NCBI RefSeq assembly: GCF_014635025.1
Contig: NZ_BMCE01000004.1
Coordinates: forward strand, 62,001 to 126,000
Source: Fictibacillus barbaricus
GTDB lineage: Bacteria; Bacillota; Bacilli; Bacillales; Fictibacillaceae
DNA: 64,000 nt
Direction of reading: 5' to 3'
The notes under the pieces were generated by a model. That model was not told where the DNA came from, did not search any database, and saw only the letters and a program-made list of their open reading frames with translations. This document shows, piece by piece, positions 28,327 to 37,009 of this stretch; the stretch's first letter is position 1, and every line of letters begins with the position of its first letter. The translations under genes and the position numbers were made by a program.

Positions 28327-28427
28327 AATTTCCTCACACTCAATAATGTATTTTTTGTTTCTCGAAATAGATAATGTTATGCAGTATAGGTAACATCAGT
28401 ATCCCTTAACCGGTGGTTAAAGAAAAA

Positions 28428-28450
28428 ACAGTCCCTTTGTAGGGAACTGT
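28428..28450 (-). terminator. Orphan terminator in the gap before the regulator gene
   Basis: ACAGTCCCT / AGGGAACTGT hairpin; the minus-strand tail is TTTTTTC. It may end the lipoprotein transcript (stop 28818) or an unrecognised RNA from the 28450-28817 gap, which has no evident gene. Confidence 0.6.
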
Positions 28451-28545
28451 CTTTATGGGGTGGCCGGTCTTTAGTTGCTATCCCTTTGATGGACCAAACT
28501 CATAATATAGATTTGCACATAGTTTAAAAAACATTCCCATAAGTT

Positions 28546-28559
28546 GGCGAACATTCGCC
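28546..28559. promoter_or_regulatory. Palindrome of unknown role
   Basis: GGCGAA-CA-TTCGCC flanked by ATAAG and CTTAT, giving a longer dyad. It is GC-rich against an AT-rich background. It is not a good LexA box. Confidence 0.35.
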
Positions 28560-28817
28560 TTATATATGTTAAGGTGGAATATTACTGCTTTTTACATCAC
28601 CTACAAGTTCATAGTAACCTATTGAGATAATAGTTCAATATAGCTTTTTTTATCATAATAATAGATTATTTCTATAGCCTTAAAACTTTTTGTCCATTCA
28701 GTCCCCTTACCTATTTAATTTAATTGAACATATACACTGTTTACTAAACAGAGCTACCCTGTCCTCCACTGCATCCGTAACAGAATTAAAAATGAAGTTA
28801 ATCGAATCATAATAAGG

Positions 28818-29273
28818 TTAAATGCCATCAGCTTTTACAATTTGATAATCTGTTGGCTTGAGAACAGAGTTCTTAAGAGTAAGGTTTATTTTGTAATCCT
28901 TATTTTCACGCTTTACGGTAACCACTGCATGGGTTGTCACTTTTTTCTTTTTCTTTGTTAAACCGAAGAATTCACTCTTGTATTTTGCTTTAACCGTAAC
29001 ACTTTTAATTGAGCCGCTATCTTGTGATGCTTCATTGGCAAGTTGTTCTAACGTTTTTGTATCCACCGGTTGGTTCGCTATTGTCGCTTTGGATGCAAAC
29101 CTTTCTTGAGCTTCTTGATAATCCTCATTTTCCAGGTCTGAGTAATATTGTTTGACAAACTCATCTGCCCCCTCTGCTGAACCAGTTGAAACAAAACCGC
29201 AACCCGCAAGTAAACTACCTACAATAAAGATCAAAGCGAGCCCGGAGTATAATTTTCCGTTTTGTTTAGTCAT
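28818..29273 (-). CDS. Small lipoprotein, DUF4878-like
   Basis: A 151-residue protein with a signal peptide and lipobox LLAGC (about residue 25), then a predicted NTF2-like fold: ADEFVKQYYSDLENEDYQEAQERFA, followed by beta strands. Such lipoproteins resemble DUF4878 family members of unknown function. GAGGTG precedes the ATG. Single gene between the regulator and hydrolase genes. Confidence 0.65.
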   Translation of the reverse strand: MTKQNGKLYSGLALIFIVGSLLAGCGFVSTGSAEGADEFVKQYYSDLENEDYQEAQERFASKATIANQPVDTKTLEQLANEASQDSGSIKSVTVKAKYKSEFFGLTKKKKKVTTHAVVTVKRENKDYKINLTLKNSVLKPTDYQIVKADGI

Positions 29274-29477
29274 TCCCTTTCACCTCTCGATGCTATATTT
29301 CAGTCTTGTTATTGCATTTATGATTCCTATATGAACAATGTATAGGCCGATGGTTTCTTGAGCTCAAAACACTGGTTCAAACTTTGTTTTTTACAAATGC
29401 TTCTTAAACCATTTAAAGTAGCCTCATTCTTAAGTTGAACTAATAAGAATGAGGCTTCTAGAATTGCTTTTTATCAA

Positions 29478-30680
29478 TTACCTGGAGAGGGGTGCATAGC
29501 TAAATTCTGCTATTAGTGCACTCATTTCAGCCATGGAAGAAAAGTCAGGATCCATGTTGCTTACGTTTGAATAAACCGTCATTACATGCCTACCATCTCT
29601 ACTCCCTCCTGCCCAAGAGGTCGCTCCAGGAAATCCTCCTCCGTGTCCCCAATAGGGCTCTCCATTCTTAAATCGAACTTCTGCTATACCAAGACCCCAG
29701 TTTACGTCTGCAGCCTCTCCTTTAGTAGCTTCCACAGTGTTAAACATCTGTTTCATTTGTTCAGGTTGGAGAAGCACACCTCTAAGCAACAAAGAATAAA
29801 ACCTATTTAGATCCCGGGTGGAAGAGATCATCTCCCCAGACGCACCAGCCATGGATGGGTTTGTGTTCGTAACATCCACCAATGTCTTCTTATCTTTTAG
29901 TTGATAATAACCACGTGCGTGATTTTTACCTTTAAAAGATGTGGAAGTACCAGGTAAGTACGTGTCATGCATTCTAAGAGGCTTTAAGATTCGATTTTCA
30001 ATTTCTTTTGCATAGGGTTTGCCTGTTGCCTCTTCAATGATCATTCCTAACAGAAGATAGCCCGTACTTGAATATGACCAAGCTTCTCCAGGTTTATTTA
30101 CCGGTTTATGCGATAGACCTATCTTGATTAAATCAGATGTTTTGTAAACTTTAAGTCTGTCTTTAAGAAACTGTTTATCGGTTTTATCGGTAGTAATATC
30201 TTTTTCGTAATCAGCGATACCGCTAGTATGATTAAGCAATTGTCTGATCGTAATTTTATTACCATCAAAACCGTTGCCTTTCACTCTCCCTGGAAGCCAT
30301 TTGTTTACTGAGTCATCCAAATTCATCCTACCTTCGCCTACAAGCTGTAAGATAACTGTAGCGACAAAAGTCTTTGTAATGCTTCCAATCCTAAATTGAA
30401 AATCCTGCTTCATAGGATTTTGAGTCGTTAAATTGGCTACTCCTGCTACACTGGTTTTGAGCTCACCATGATCCCAGGCTTGAGCAATAAAACCAGGTGC
30501 TCCAGCCTTAACGCCCTCTTTCAAAGCATCTTCTACAAGAGCCCATTTTTGTGGTTGCTGCGCACTAGCCTTAAACGGTTGTTCTGCACTAACTTTAGGT
30601 GCATTCACGCTATTTACGGAAAGTCCTACAATGAGTGTTGTCGCAATCGTACTGTAAGTTAAGAAATTTTTTGTTTTCAT
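29478..30680 (-). CDS. Secreted serine hydrolase (D-Ala carboxypeptidase/class C beta-lactamase family)
   Basis: A 400-residue protein with a signal peptide (about 1-32), then a beta-lactamase-fold domain with SITK nucleophile motif (near residue 98), YSSTGY as the second motif and HGGGFPG as the third. It matches R61 DD-peptidase-like secreted hydrolases of bacilli (alkaline D-peptidase type). It probably cleaves D-amino acid-containing peptides. No C-terminal membrane part, unlike its neighbour at 22.7 kb. Confidence 0.88.
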   Translation of the reverse strand: MKTKNFLTYSTIATTLIVGLSVNSVNAPKVSAEQPFKASAQQPQKWALVEDALKEGVKAGAPGFIAQAWDHGELKTSVAGVANLTTQNPMKQDFQFRIGSITKTFVATVILQLVGEGRMNLDDSVNKWLPGRVKGNGFDGNKITIRQLLNHTSGIADYEKDITTDKTDKQFLKDRLKVYKTSDLIKIGLSHKPVNKPGEAWSYSSTGYLLLGMIIEEATGKPYAKEIENRILKPLRMHDTYLPGTSTSFKGKNHARGYYQLKDKKTLVDVTNTNPSMAGASGEMISSTRDLNRFYSLLLRGVLLQPEQMKQMFNTVEATKGEAADVNWGLGIAEVRFKNGEPYWGHGGGFPGATSWAGGSRDGRHVMTVYSNVSNMDPDFSSMAEMSALIAEFSYAPLSR

Positions 30681-30734
30681 CTCTTATTTTCATCTCCATT
30701 TCATCTCTATAGGAGAATTGCTATAATCCTTGAA

Positions 30735-30833
30735 CTACTTCCAATTTAGAGCGGAATAGACCTTATAGCTGCCTGCAAGAGCAGTTATTGCTAAGGCTGA
30801 AAAAGCTATTGTTATTATAAATTTTTTCTTCAT
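30735..30833 (-). CDS. Putative 32-residue hydrophobic peptide
   Basis: ATG 30833 with TGGAGAAA upstream opens a 32-codon frame starting MKKKFIITIAFSALAITALAG and ending NWK. It is nearly a bare signal peptide or single-helix peptide, and its pattern (SALAITALAGSY) echoes the signal peptide of the adjacent hydrolase-esterase (SAISLTALAGTY). It could be a small membrane peptide, an exported signal, or the leftover start of a decayed hydrolase copy. Confidence 0.4.
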   Translation of the reverse strand: MKKKFIITIAFSALAITALAGSYKVYSALNWK

Positions 30834-30917
30834 TATTTTTCTCCAATGTACATGTCCTTGATACATGCTACTGTTCCATAGACCTTGTTAAATCAGTTCC
30901 ACTAAATGATTATTCAC

Positions 30918-33224
30918 TTATCGATTTAGTTGAGAAGGGCTTACCTTTTGAATTTGGACGAGTATGTCAAACGTTTCGCCCAATGAAATATCAACCATAG
31001 TGGGAATGCCAGGCCCAACAGTATTTACTCCTGCAAAGATTGGATGTTGTTCGTTTAACCACGTTTTCGTCTCACCCTTAGCTTTACGTAAATCTACAAA
31101 AAATTGATCATCACTGACTTTTCCAAGGGTGTAGTTAAAACTATTTGGATCAGATGAATTTACGGTTCCGTGTGGGCCAAATTCACCTTTCGTGTTATTC
31201 ACGTTATATTGGCCTTCATACACGGATGTACCGATAGAAACATATTTATCACCATAATGTTCTACCAAATGTTGCCCAGCTACTTTCGGGTATACAAAAG
31301 GTATCATATTCGTCTTCGAAATGTGTCCATTATGACCCCATACAATGGTTTTTCCTAACTTTTCTTCGGTCCACTTCGCATTTTCATACATAGCAATATC
31401 ATGTTTCAAATAATGATCGGATGGTTTTTCAGGAAGCGGTGAAGCCATTGTCGTAAACTGCTCAATTACACGAGCGTTTTGCTGGATCCAAACGAACTCT
31501 TTCGATTCTCCATTCAGTTTTTCTTTATTTTGTTCTAATAATGCACTGATTTGTTTGGCATCAGAAATGAATTTGTCTTGATCTTCCTGAGGCAGATTAA
31601 TGAAAGTGTTAAAATCCTTTGTTGCCGGGATAAGATCTTTCATCTTTTCATTCAAGCTAGGTACAAGCTCAGGGCTATATTTTTTCACATAGTCTGTTAT
31701 CGTGTTGTAAACATCCTCGTTTACCGTTATCATATCCATCCCAATGACGCGTACTTTCTTTTCATGGTCCGCATTATAGTCACGAATCCATTCCAACATA
31801 CCTACTATCTCTTTCGTATTAAATGCCGGAGAGAGATGTTCACTTGGATTCCCTTCCCCAGTAAGTACATAATGATCAAGTTTTAAAGCTTTGTCCCATC
31901 CCTCTTCTAAAACCAGGTTGGTAAAGCCCATTTCGGTTACTAAATATTCAACAAATCGATGTTTCATTGTAAAAATTTCATGGGCTCCGTGCATTGCCTC
32001 ACCCAAACCTACGATAGAAGCTGATCCTACCATATCCTGAAGTGGTTTAAGGTCATTAAGTGAAGAATTCGGTTCTGTTGTTTTTAATGATTTTGCATGA
32101 TTCTCTAACCATTTCACATATGCTTGATCGTTATCAATTAGATGAGTTATTTCATTTGCCATCTTCATAACTTCATTTTCAGGTCTTTCTTGATTTGTCA
32201 GCATGATCACTTGCATATCATCTTTTTGATTTACGCCGTTGTAGCTAAGAAATCCTGGAATATGTCCGTTGTGCCATTTCCAGTCGGAGGATAGCTTAAA
32301 CTGCTTCCCGTCTCCCCACCCATAACCGTAATTGGATAAATTTGGAGTGAACATCTTATCGAGTGATTTTTGGGAGATAAGTTCTCCAGACAAGAGCGCT
32401 TTGTCAAACTTATATAGATCTCCAACAGTTGAATACATTCCACCTGTCGGACCGAAGTAAGACATGTCGATGTCCCCTAGTTCCCAACCAGACCCAACGG
32501 CATGATTAGATTGTACGGGTTCATTGATATCAACTCCAGAGCGATCCATATCTAAAGGTTTAAAGAAATATTCGTTAACGTAGTTATCGTATGTTGTATG
32601 GGATACTCGTTCTAGAATGTATCCCAGTAAAGCATATCCTGCGTTTGAATAGCTAAATTTGGTTCCAGGTTCCGATATTAACTTCATTTTAGAGATTTGA
32701 TCAACGAGTTCTTCATGAGAGACATATTTTGTTGCTTTCTCCGGATCTTTCAATAATTCTTCATCTAAATATTCACCAAGCCCTCCAGTATGCGATAGTA
32801 AATGATGAATCGTAATTTTTTCCCCGGAAGGGAAGTCTGGAACATATTTATTGATCGGGTCATCAAGCTTTAGCTTACCTTGTTCAGCTAGTTGCATGAT
32901 GGCAACAGCAGTGAATGATTTTGTGATAGAACCGATGCGGAAGATAGTATCATCATTGTTTTGAGCATTGGTTTCAAAATTTGATTTTCCATATCCCTGT
33001 TTAAAGATGGTTTTCCCTTCTTTGGCTACTAGGATTGAGCCGTTGAACTTGTTCTCTTTCAAATATTGGTCTATCTGTTTAGCGAGTTGATTTTTATTAA
33101 TATTTATAGGAGCTTTGACTGACACTTCTGTTTTTGGAGCTGCATTCACATACGTCCCGGCTAATGCAGTTAGAGAAATCGCAGAAGCCGCGACTGCCAT
33201 AACAAATTTATTTTTATTCTTCAT
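30918..33224 (-). CDS. Secreted fusion of serine hydrolase and erythromycin esterase-like domain
   Basis: 768 residues: signal peptide (1-28), class C beta-lactamase-type domain (about 45-370; SITK, YSNAGY, HNGHIPGF in place of HGG), then an erythromycin-esterase-family domain (about 400-755; GLGEAMHGAHE, VLEEGWDKA, VIGMDM, VWGHNGHIS). Ere-type enzymes hydrolyse macrolactones via a histidine/glutamate centre, and both are present. The third hydrolase motif is changed from HGG to HNG. GGAGG precedes the ATG. Upstream lie a MarR-like box (33296) and CTTA repeats (33464). Substrate unknown. Confidence 0.85.
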   Translation of the reverse strand: MKNKNKFVMAVAASAISLTALAGTYVNAAPKTEVSVKAPININKNQLAKQIDQYLKENKFNGSILVAKEGKTIFKQGYGKSNFETNAQNNDDTIFRIGSITKSFTAVAIMQLAEQGKLKLDDPINKYVPDFPSGEKITIHHLLSHTGGLGEYLDEELLKDPEKATKYVSHEELVDQISKMKLISEPGTKFSYSNAGYALLGYILERVSHTTYDNYVNEYFFKPLDMDRSGVDINEPVQSNHAVGSGWELGDIDMSYFGPTGGMYSTVGDLYKFDKALLSGELISQKSLDKMFTPNLSNYGYGWGDGKQFKLSSDWKWHNGHIPGFLSYNGVNQKDDMQVIMLTNQERPENEVMKMANEITHLIDNDQAYVKWLENHAKSLKTTEPNSSLNDLKPLQDMVGSASIVGLGEAMHGAHEIFTMKHRFVEYLVTEMGFTNLVLEEGWDKALKLDHYVLTGEGNPSEHLSPAFNTKEIVGMLEWIRDYNADHEKKVRVIGMDMITVNEDVYNTITDYVKKYSPELVPSLNEKMKDLIPATKDFNTFINLPQEDQDKFISDAKQISALLEQNKEKLNGESKEFVWIQQNARVIEQFTTMASPLPEKPSDHYLKHDIAMYENAKWTEEKLGKTIVWGHNGHISKTNMIPFVYPKVAGQHLVEHYGDKYVSIGTSVYEGQYNVNNTKGEFGPHGTVNSSDPNSFNYTLGKVSDDQFFVDLRKAKGETKTWLNEQHPIFAGVNTVGPGIPTMVDISLGETFDILVQIQKVSPSQLNR

Positions 33225-33295
33225 AATAACCTCCTGGAGTACTTAATTTTTTTGATCATTCATTTTGTTCTAAATGCTAAATCTTAATATCAAAA

Positions 33296-33311
33296 ATCTT
33301 AATCTAAAGAT
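33296..33311. promoter_or_regulatory. MarR-type box upstream of the hydrolase-esterase gene
   Basis: ATCTTAATCTAAAGAT keeps both arms ATCTT / AAGAT and differs from the marR-upstream box at two positions, 72 bp before the start. Confidence 0.45.
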
Positions 33312-33461
33312 ATAAGATAAATTTTTGATGTGCCTTTTCTTAGTAACACCAACTTGTAACCTAAAATATCGATGGGTTATTTCTCCTACATTCTTTAGTT
33401 CCTGCTGACATCACCTCTCCCTTATTGGATACTTTTATTGTAAATACTTAAATTCACTTTT

Positions 33462-33491
33462 TTCTTAACAGTTCCTTACATGTTTCTTAAG
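33462..33491 (-). promoter_or_regulatory. 11-bp-spaced CTTA repeats, site c
   Basis: CTTA begins at 33464, 33475 and 33486. It is about 240 bp before the hydrolase-esterase start, and the middle repeat CTTACATGT is identical to site b. The rest of the 33225-33808 gap shows only a 45-codon frame without ribosome binding site. Confidence 0.65.
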
Positions 33492-33808
33492 TTTCTATCA
33501 GAAGTCTATTAATGAAAGAATTTTTGAATGAAAAAAGTTCATTTTTATATAGGTATCTCTAAAGCGTTCATGCTAAAGGCTGGTAGACATAAAAAACACT
33601 TATTAGAACATATTAAAGATATTGGAATGCTCGACGAAAGATTAACTGGTTTTAGGCAAAATTAAGATTCTTTTTTGGTCAGAGTAGGACGTTACCTTAG
33701 GCATTCAAGTAAGTGGTTGGGTTAAAAACTAAGGACATGCCTTTTAGATGTAAAGTCTAGCTTGATCTAACTCTCTCTCAAAAGTGATTTAGATAAAGGA
33801 GATTGGAT

Positions 33809-35239
33809 ATGCATACAAAACACCTCTGGATAGATGGTAAATGGGTAGAGACTCAGCGATATGAACCAATAATTTCACCTTTCTCAGGGGAAAAAATTGC
33901 TATGATTGCTCAAGCCTCTGTAGAGGATGCAGAAAAAGCGATTGTATCTGCTCAAAATGCTTTTGGACAGTTTAAAAAAGTACCAGCACATAAGCGATCG
34001 GAAATCCTAGATAAATTCGTTTCCCTTCTCTATCAACGCAAAGAAGAAGCAGCAAAGATTATTGCTAATGAAGCGGCAAAACCTATTAAGATCGCACGCT
34101 CAGAAATCGATCGAACCATTCAGACCTATCGATTCTCCGCTGAAGAAGCGAAACGGATGTATGGAGAAAGAATACCCATGGATGCGGCAGTAGGAGGAGA
34201 AGAACGAGTCGGGTTTACGATGCGGTTTCCTATTGGGGTAATATCTGCAATTACCCCCTTTAACTTCCCATTTAACTTGGTCGCTCATAAAGTAGGGCCA
34301 GCTATCGCAGCAGGGAATACCATTGTATTGAAACCGGCTGAATCCACCCCATTGAGCGGTCTTTTTCTTGGTGAATTATTTCAAGAAGCAGGCTTACCTG
34401 ATGGTGTACTCAATATCATTACTGGATTGGGGCCAGAGTTAGGCCCTACTTTAACAGCTCATCCCTATGTTAAGAAGATAACATTTACAGGCAGCCCCGA
34501 AGTAGGCAAACAAATTATTGGAAATGCAGGCTTTCGAAAGGTGACCCTTGAATTAGGATCGAATTCTGCCTTAATTATTGATGATGGCATCGATATAGAG
34601 AAGATTATCAAACGAATAATAGAAGGTGCTTTCTCGAATGTCGGACAAGTGTGCATCTCCATCCAAAGGATATATGTTCATCGTTCTTTATATAAAAAGT
34701 TTCTCGAATTCATGATTCATCAGACAAGAAACCTGGTAACGGGTTCACCCTTGGATGAGAATACAGAAGTTACGGCAGTTATCAGTAAAAAATCGATCGA
34801 CCGTATTGCCTTATGGCTGGCTGAAGCGGTGGAATTAGGAGCAAATCTTGAATATGGCGGGACCATCGAAGGACAGGTGATGACTCCTGCGATATTGACC
34901 AATGTTCCACATCAAGCAAAAATCATACAGCAAGAAGTATTCGGTCCAGTAGTGAGTATTTTGCCATTTGACCACTTAGAAGAAGCAGTTGGATTAATAA
35001 ACGATTCGCGTTTTGGTCTACAGGCAGGCGTTTATACTAATGATGTGAATCATGCCTTTTATTGTATCAACCATTTAGAAACAGGTGGAGTTCTCATTAA
35101 CGATATCCCAACCTTCCGATTAGATCATATGCCCTATGGGGGTATAAAAGACAGTGGTATCGGACGAGAAGGAGTAAAATATGCCATAAATGAAATGACA
35201 ATAGAGAAGTTTGTGAGCTTCCATTGGAATACATTGTGA
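33809..35239 (+). CDS. NAD(P)-dependent aldehyde dehydrogenase
   Basis: A 476-residue member of the ALDH superfamily with the oxyanion-hole region FNFPFNLV, cofactor loop FTGSPEVGK, catalytic E248 (LELGSN) and nucleophile C282 (GQVCIS). ATG 33809 is used because AAAGGAG is too close to the in-frame TTG 33803. It oxidises an aldehyde to an acid; sequence style suggests the lactaldehyde/phosphonoacetaldehyde-like subgroup but the substrate is uncertain. The ThDP enzyme gene starts 10 bp after the stop, so the two are one operon and may act in sequence. Confidence 0.92.
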   Translation: MHTKHLWIDGKWVETQRYEPIISPFSGEKIAMIAQASVEDAEKAIVSAQNAFGQFKKVPAHKRSEILDKFVSLLYQRKEEAAKIIANEAAKPIKIARSEIDRTIQTYRFSAEEAKRMYGERIPMDAAVGGEERVGFTMRFPIGVISAITPFNFPFNLVAHKVGPAIAAGNTIVLKPAESTPLSGLFLGELFQEAGLPDGVLNIITGLGPELGPTLTAHPYVKKITFTGSPEVGKQIIGNAGFRKVTLELGSNSALIIDDGIDIEKIIKRIIEGAFSNVGQVCISIQRIYVHRSLYKKFLEFMIHQTRNLVTGSPLDENTEVTAVISKKSIDRIALWLAEAVELGANLEYGGTIEGQVMTPAILTNVPHQAKIIQQEVFGPVVSILPFDHLEEAVGLINDSRFGLQAGVYTNDVNHAFYCINHLETGGVLINDIPTFRLDHMPYGGIKDSGIGREGVKYAINEMTIEKFVSFHWNTL

Positions 35240-35249
35240 GGTGAAAGAT

Positions 35250-36908
35250 TTGAAAACAACAGACGTTATGGTTAAATGTTTAGAAAATGAAGGAGTAAAA
35301 TATATATTTGGAATTCCTGGTGAAGAAAATATTGACCTGATCCATTCCTTATCCTTTTCAGATAAGATTCAATTCGTGGCTGTTCGACATGAACAGGGTG
35401 CTGCATTCATGGCTGATGTTTACGGACGGTTGACGGGAAAAGCTGGTGTTTGTTTGGCTACATTAGGACCAGGTGCCACAAACCTGATTACTGGGATAGG
35501 GGATGCGAACTTAGACCGTGCACCTTTAGTCGCAATCACCGGCCAAGCAGGTTTGGAACGAATGCATAAGGAATCCCATCAATACATAGATGTGGTAGCC
35601 ATGTTTACACCTGTAACAAAATGGTCCATTCAGGTTAAACGCCCTGAAACCATTCCTGAGATTGTTCGCAAAGCCTTCAAACTAGCGGAGATGGAGAAAC
35701 CTGGAGCTGTCCATATTGAACTGCCTGAAGATATAGCTGCTGATGATATAGAGGATACCATTCTCCCGACGACGGCTTTGCCTAAATCCGTGCCCACAGT
35801 CGATAACATGGAAAAGGCAATTGAACTCATTCAACAAAGTAAAAAACCGTTCATTATTGCTGGCAACGGGGTTATAAGACAAGAAGCGGCAGTATCTCTA
35901 CAAAAATTTGCTGAATCGATTAACGTTCCGGTTGCACACACATTTATGGCTAAGGGCGTCCTCCCTCCGGATCATCCTCTTAATATGTATACAGTAGGAT
36001 TGCAAATGAAGGATTTTGTATTATGCGGTATTCATGAAGCGGACTTGATCATTGCTGTTGGTTATGACTTTATCGAATATTTACCGATGTACTGGAATGA
36101 AACAGATCCAAAACAGATTGTTCACATCGATACTCAGGCAGCAGAGGTAGATCTGCATTATCCAGTTGCTTCTGAGTTGGTAGGAGATATCCGATCAACT
36201 TTAGAATACTTGACTCAGAATCATAAAGGTACCAAAGGTTGGATGCCTGGCGATGAATTACATCAAAAACTCAAAGAAGAATTAGCAGGCATCAACAAGG
36301 AACCGGAGCCTAGAATAACCTCTGACACTACTAAAATAAAGATAAAGACGGTATTGAATCAGTTACAAAAAATCGTGAAAGACAACACAATAGTCATCTC
36401 TGATGTGGGTGCACATAAGATGTGGATAGCGAGGAATTACCAGCCTAAACTCCCTAACCGTGTCATTATTTCTAATGGATTTGCCTCGATGGGAATCGCA
36501 CTTCCAGGAGCAATAGGTGCAAAGTTCGCTTGCCCCGATGACCCTGTGGTATGTATCATGGGTGACGGTGGGTTCTTGATGAATGGAGCAGAGATTGAAA
36601 CGGCTAAACGGCTCGGATTAGCTTTTACAATCATTGTTCTTAGTGATTCCAAATATGGATTGATTGACTGGAAACTTAAAAATCGTTTTAATGAGAGCTT
36701 TGGAATTGATTTTCAAAATCCTGATCTGATTCGTTTGGCAGAAAGCTTTGGCATTGCTGGCATGCGAGTTAATCATCCTTCCGAACTGGAAAGTATCTTA
36801 ACAAAAGCAGTAAACATGAATGAAGTGGTACTGGTTGAGATCCCTATAGATAATAAAGAAAATTTAAAGTTAAGCAAACATCTAGGAAAACATATCTGCA
36901 GACAATAA
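35250..36908 (+). CDS. ThDP-dependent enzyme, acetolactate synthase large-subunit family
   Basis: A 552-residue protein with the N-terminal PYR domain holding the catalytic glutamate in RHEQGAAFMAD, a central FAD/transhydrogenase-like domain, and the C-terminal PP domain with GDGGFLMNGAEIETA (ThDP-Mg motif). TTG 35250 is preferred because GAGGTG is spaced correctly; GTG 35241 overlaps that site. It is close to catabolic AlsS in the first domain. With no small subunit or acetolactate decarboxylase nearby and an aldehyde dehydrogenase in the same operon, a decarboxylase-type role giving an aldehyde is possible. Confidence 0.85.
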   Translation: MKTTDVMVKCLENEGVKYIFGIPGEENIDLIHSLSFSDKIQFVAVRHEQGAAFMADVYGRLTGKAGVCLATLGPGATNLITGIGDANLDRAPLVAITGQAGLERMHKESHQYIDVVAMFTPVTKWSIQVKRPETIPEIVRKAFKLAEMEKPGAVHIELPEDIAADDIEDTILPTTALPKSVPTVDNMEKAIELIQQSKKPFIIAGNGVIRQEAAVSLQKFAESINVPVAHTFMAKGVLPPDHPLNMYTVGLQMKDFVLCGIHEADLIIAVGYDFIEYLPMYWNETDPKQIVHIDTQAAEVDLHYPVASELVGDIRSTLEYLTQNHKGTKGWMPGDELHQKLKEELAGINKEPEPRITSDTTKIKIKTVLNQLQKIVKDNTIVISDVGAHKMWIARNYQPKLPNRVIISNGFASMGIALPGAIGAKFACPDDPVVCIMGDGGFLMNGAEIETAKRLGLAFTIIVLSDSKYGLIDWKLKNRFNESFGIDFQNPDLIRLAESFGIAGMRVNHPSELESILTKAVNMNEVVLVEIPIDNKENLKLSKHLGKHICRQ

Positions 36909-36950
36909 GTGAAATTTTGTAGTTTTATTTCTAAAGAATAACAAAAGAAA

Positions 36951-36973
36951 AAACTCCCGATGGGGAGTTTTTT
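36951..36973 (+). terminator. Terminator of the ALDH-ThDP operon
   Basis: Stem AAACTCCC / GGGAGTTT, loop of four, then TTTTT on plus. It lies 42 bp past the stop. Confidence 0.88.
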
Positions 36974-37009
36974 TGTGGCCTAGATATATTTCTTAATAAT
37001 TAGTTTGTT

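Noticed and set aside
28546-28559. GGCGAACATTCGCC as a LexA/SOS box
   Set aside because: The Bacillus SOS box needs CGAAC-N4-GTTCG; the arms and spacing here are different and no SOS gene is adjacent.
33528-33665. 45-codon plus-strand frame before the aldehyde dehydrogenase
   Set aside because: Protein-like composition (KHLLEHIKDIGMLDE) but no ribosome binding site; may be a remnant, too weak to annotate.
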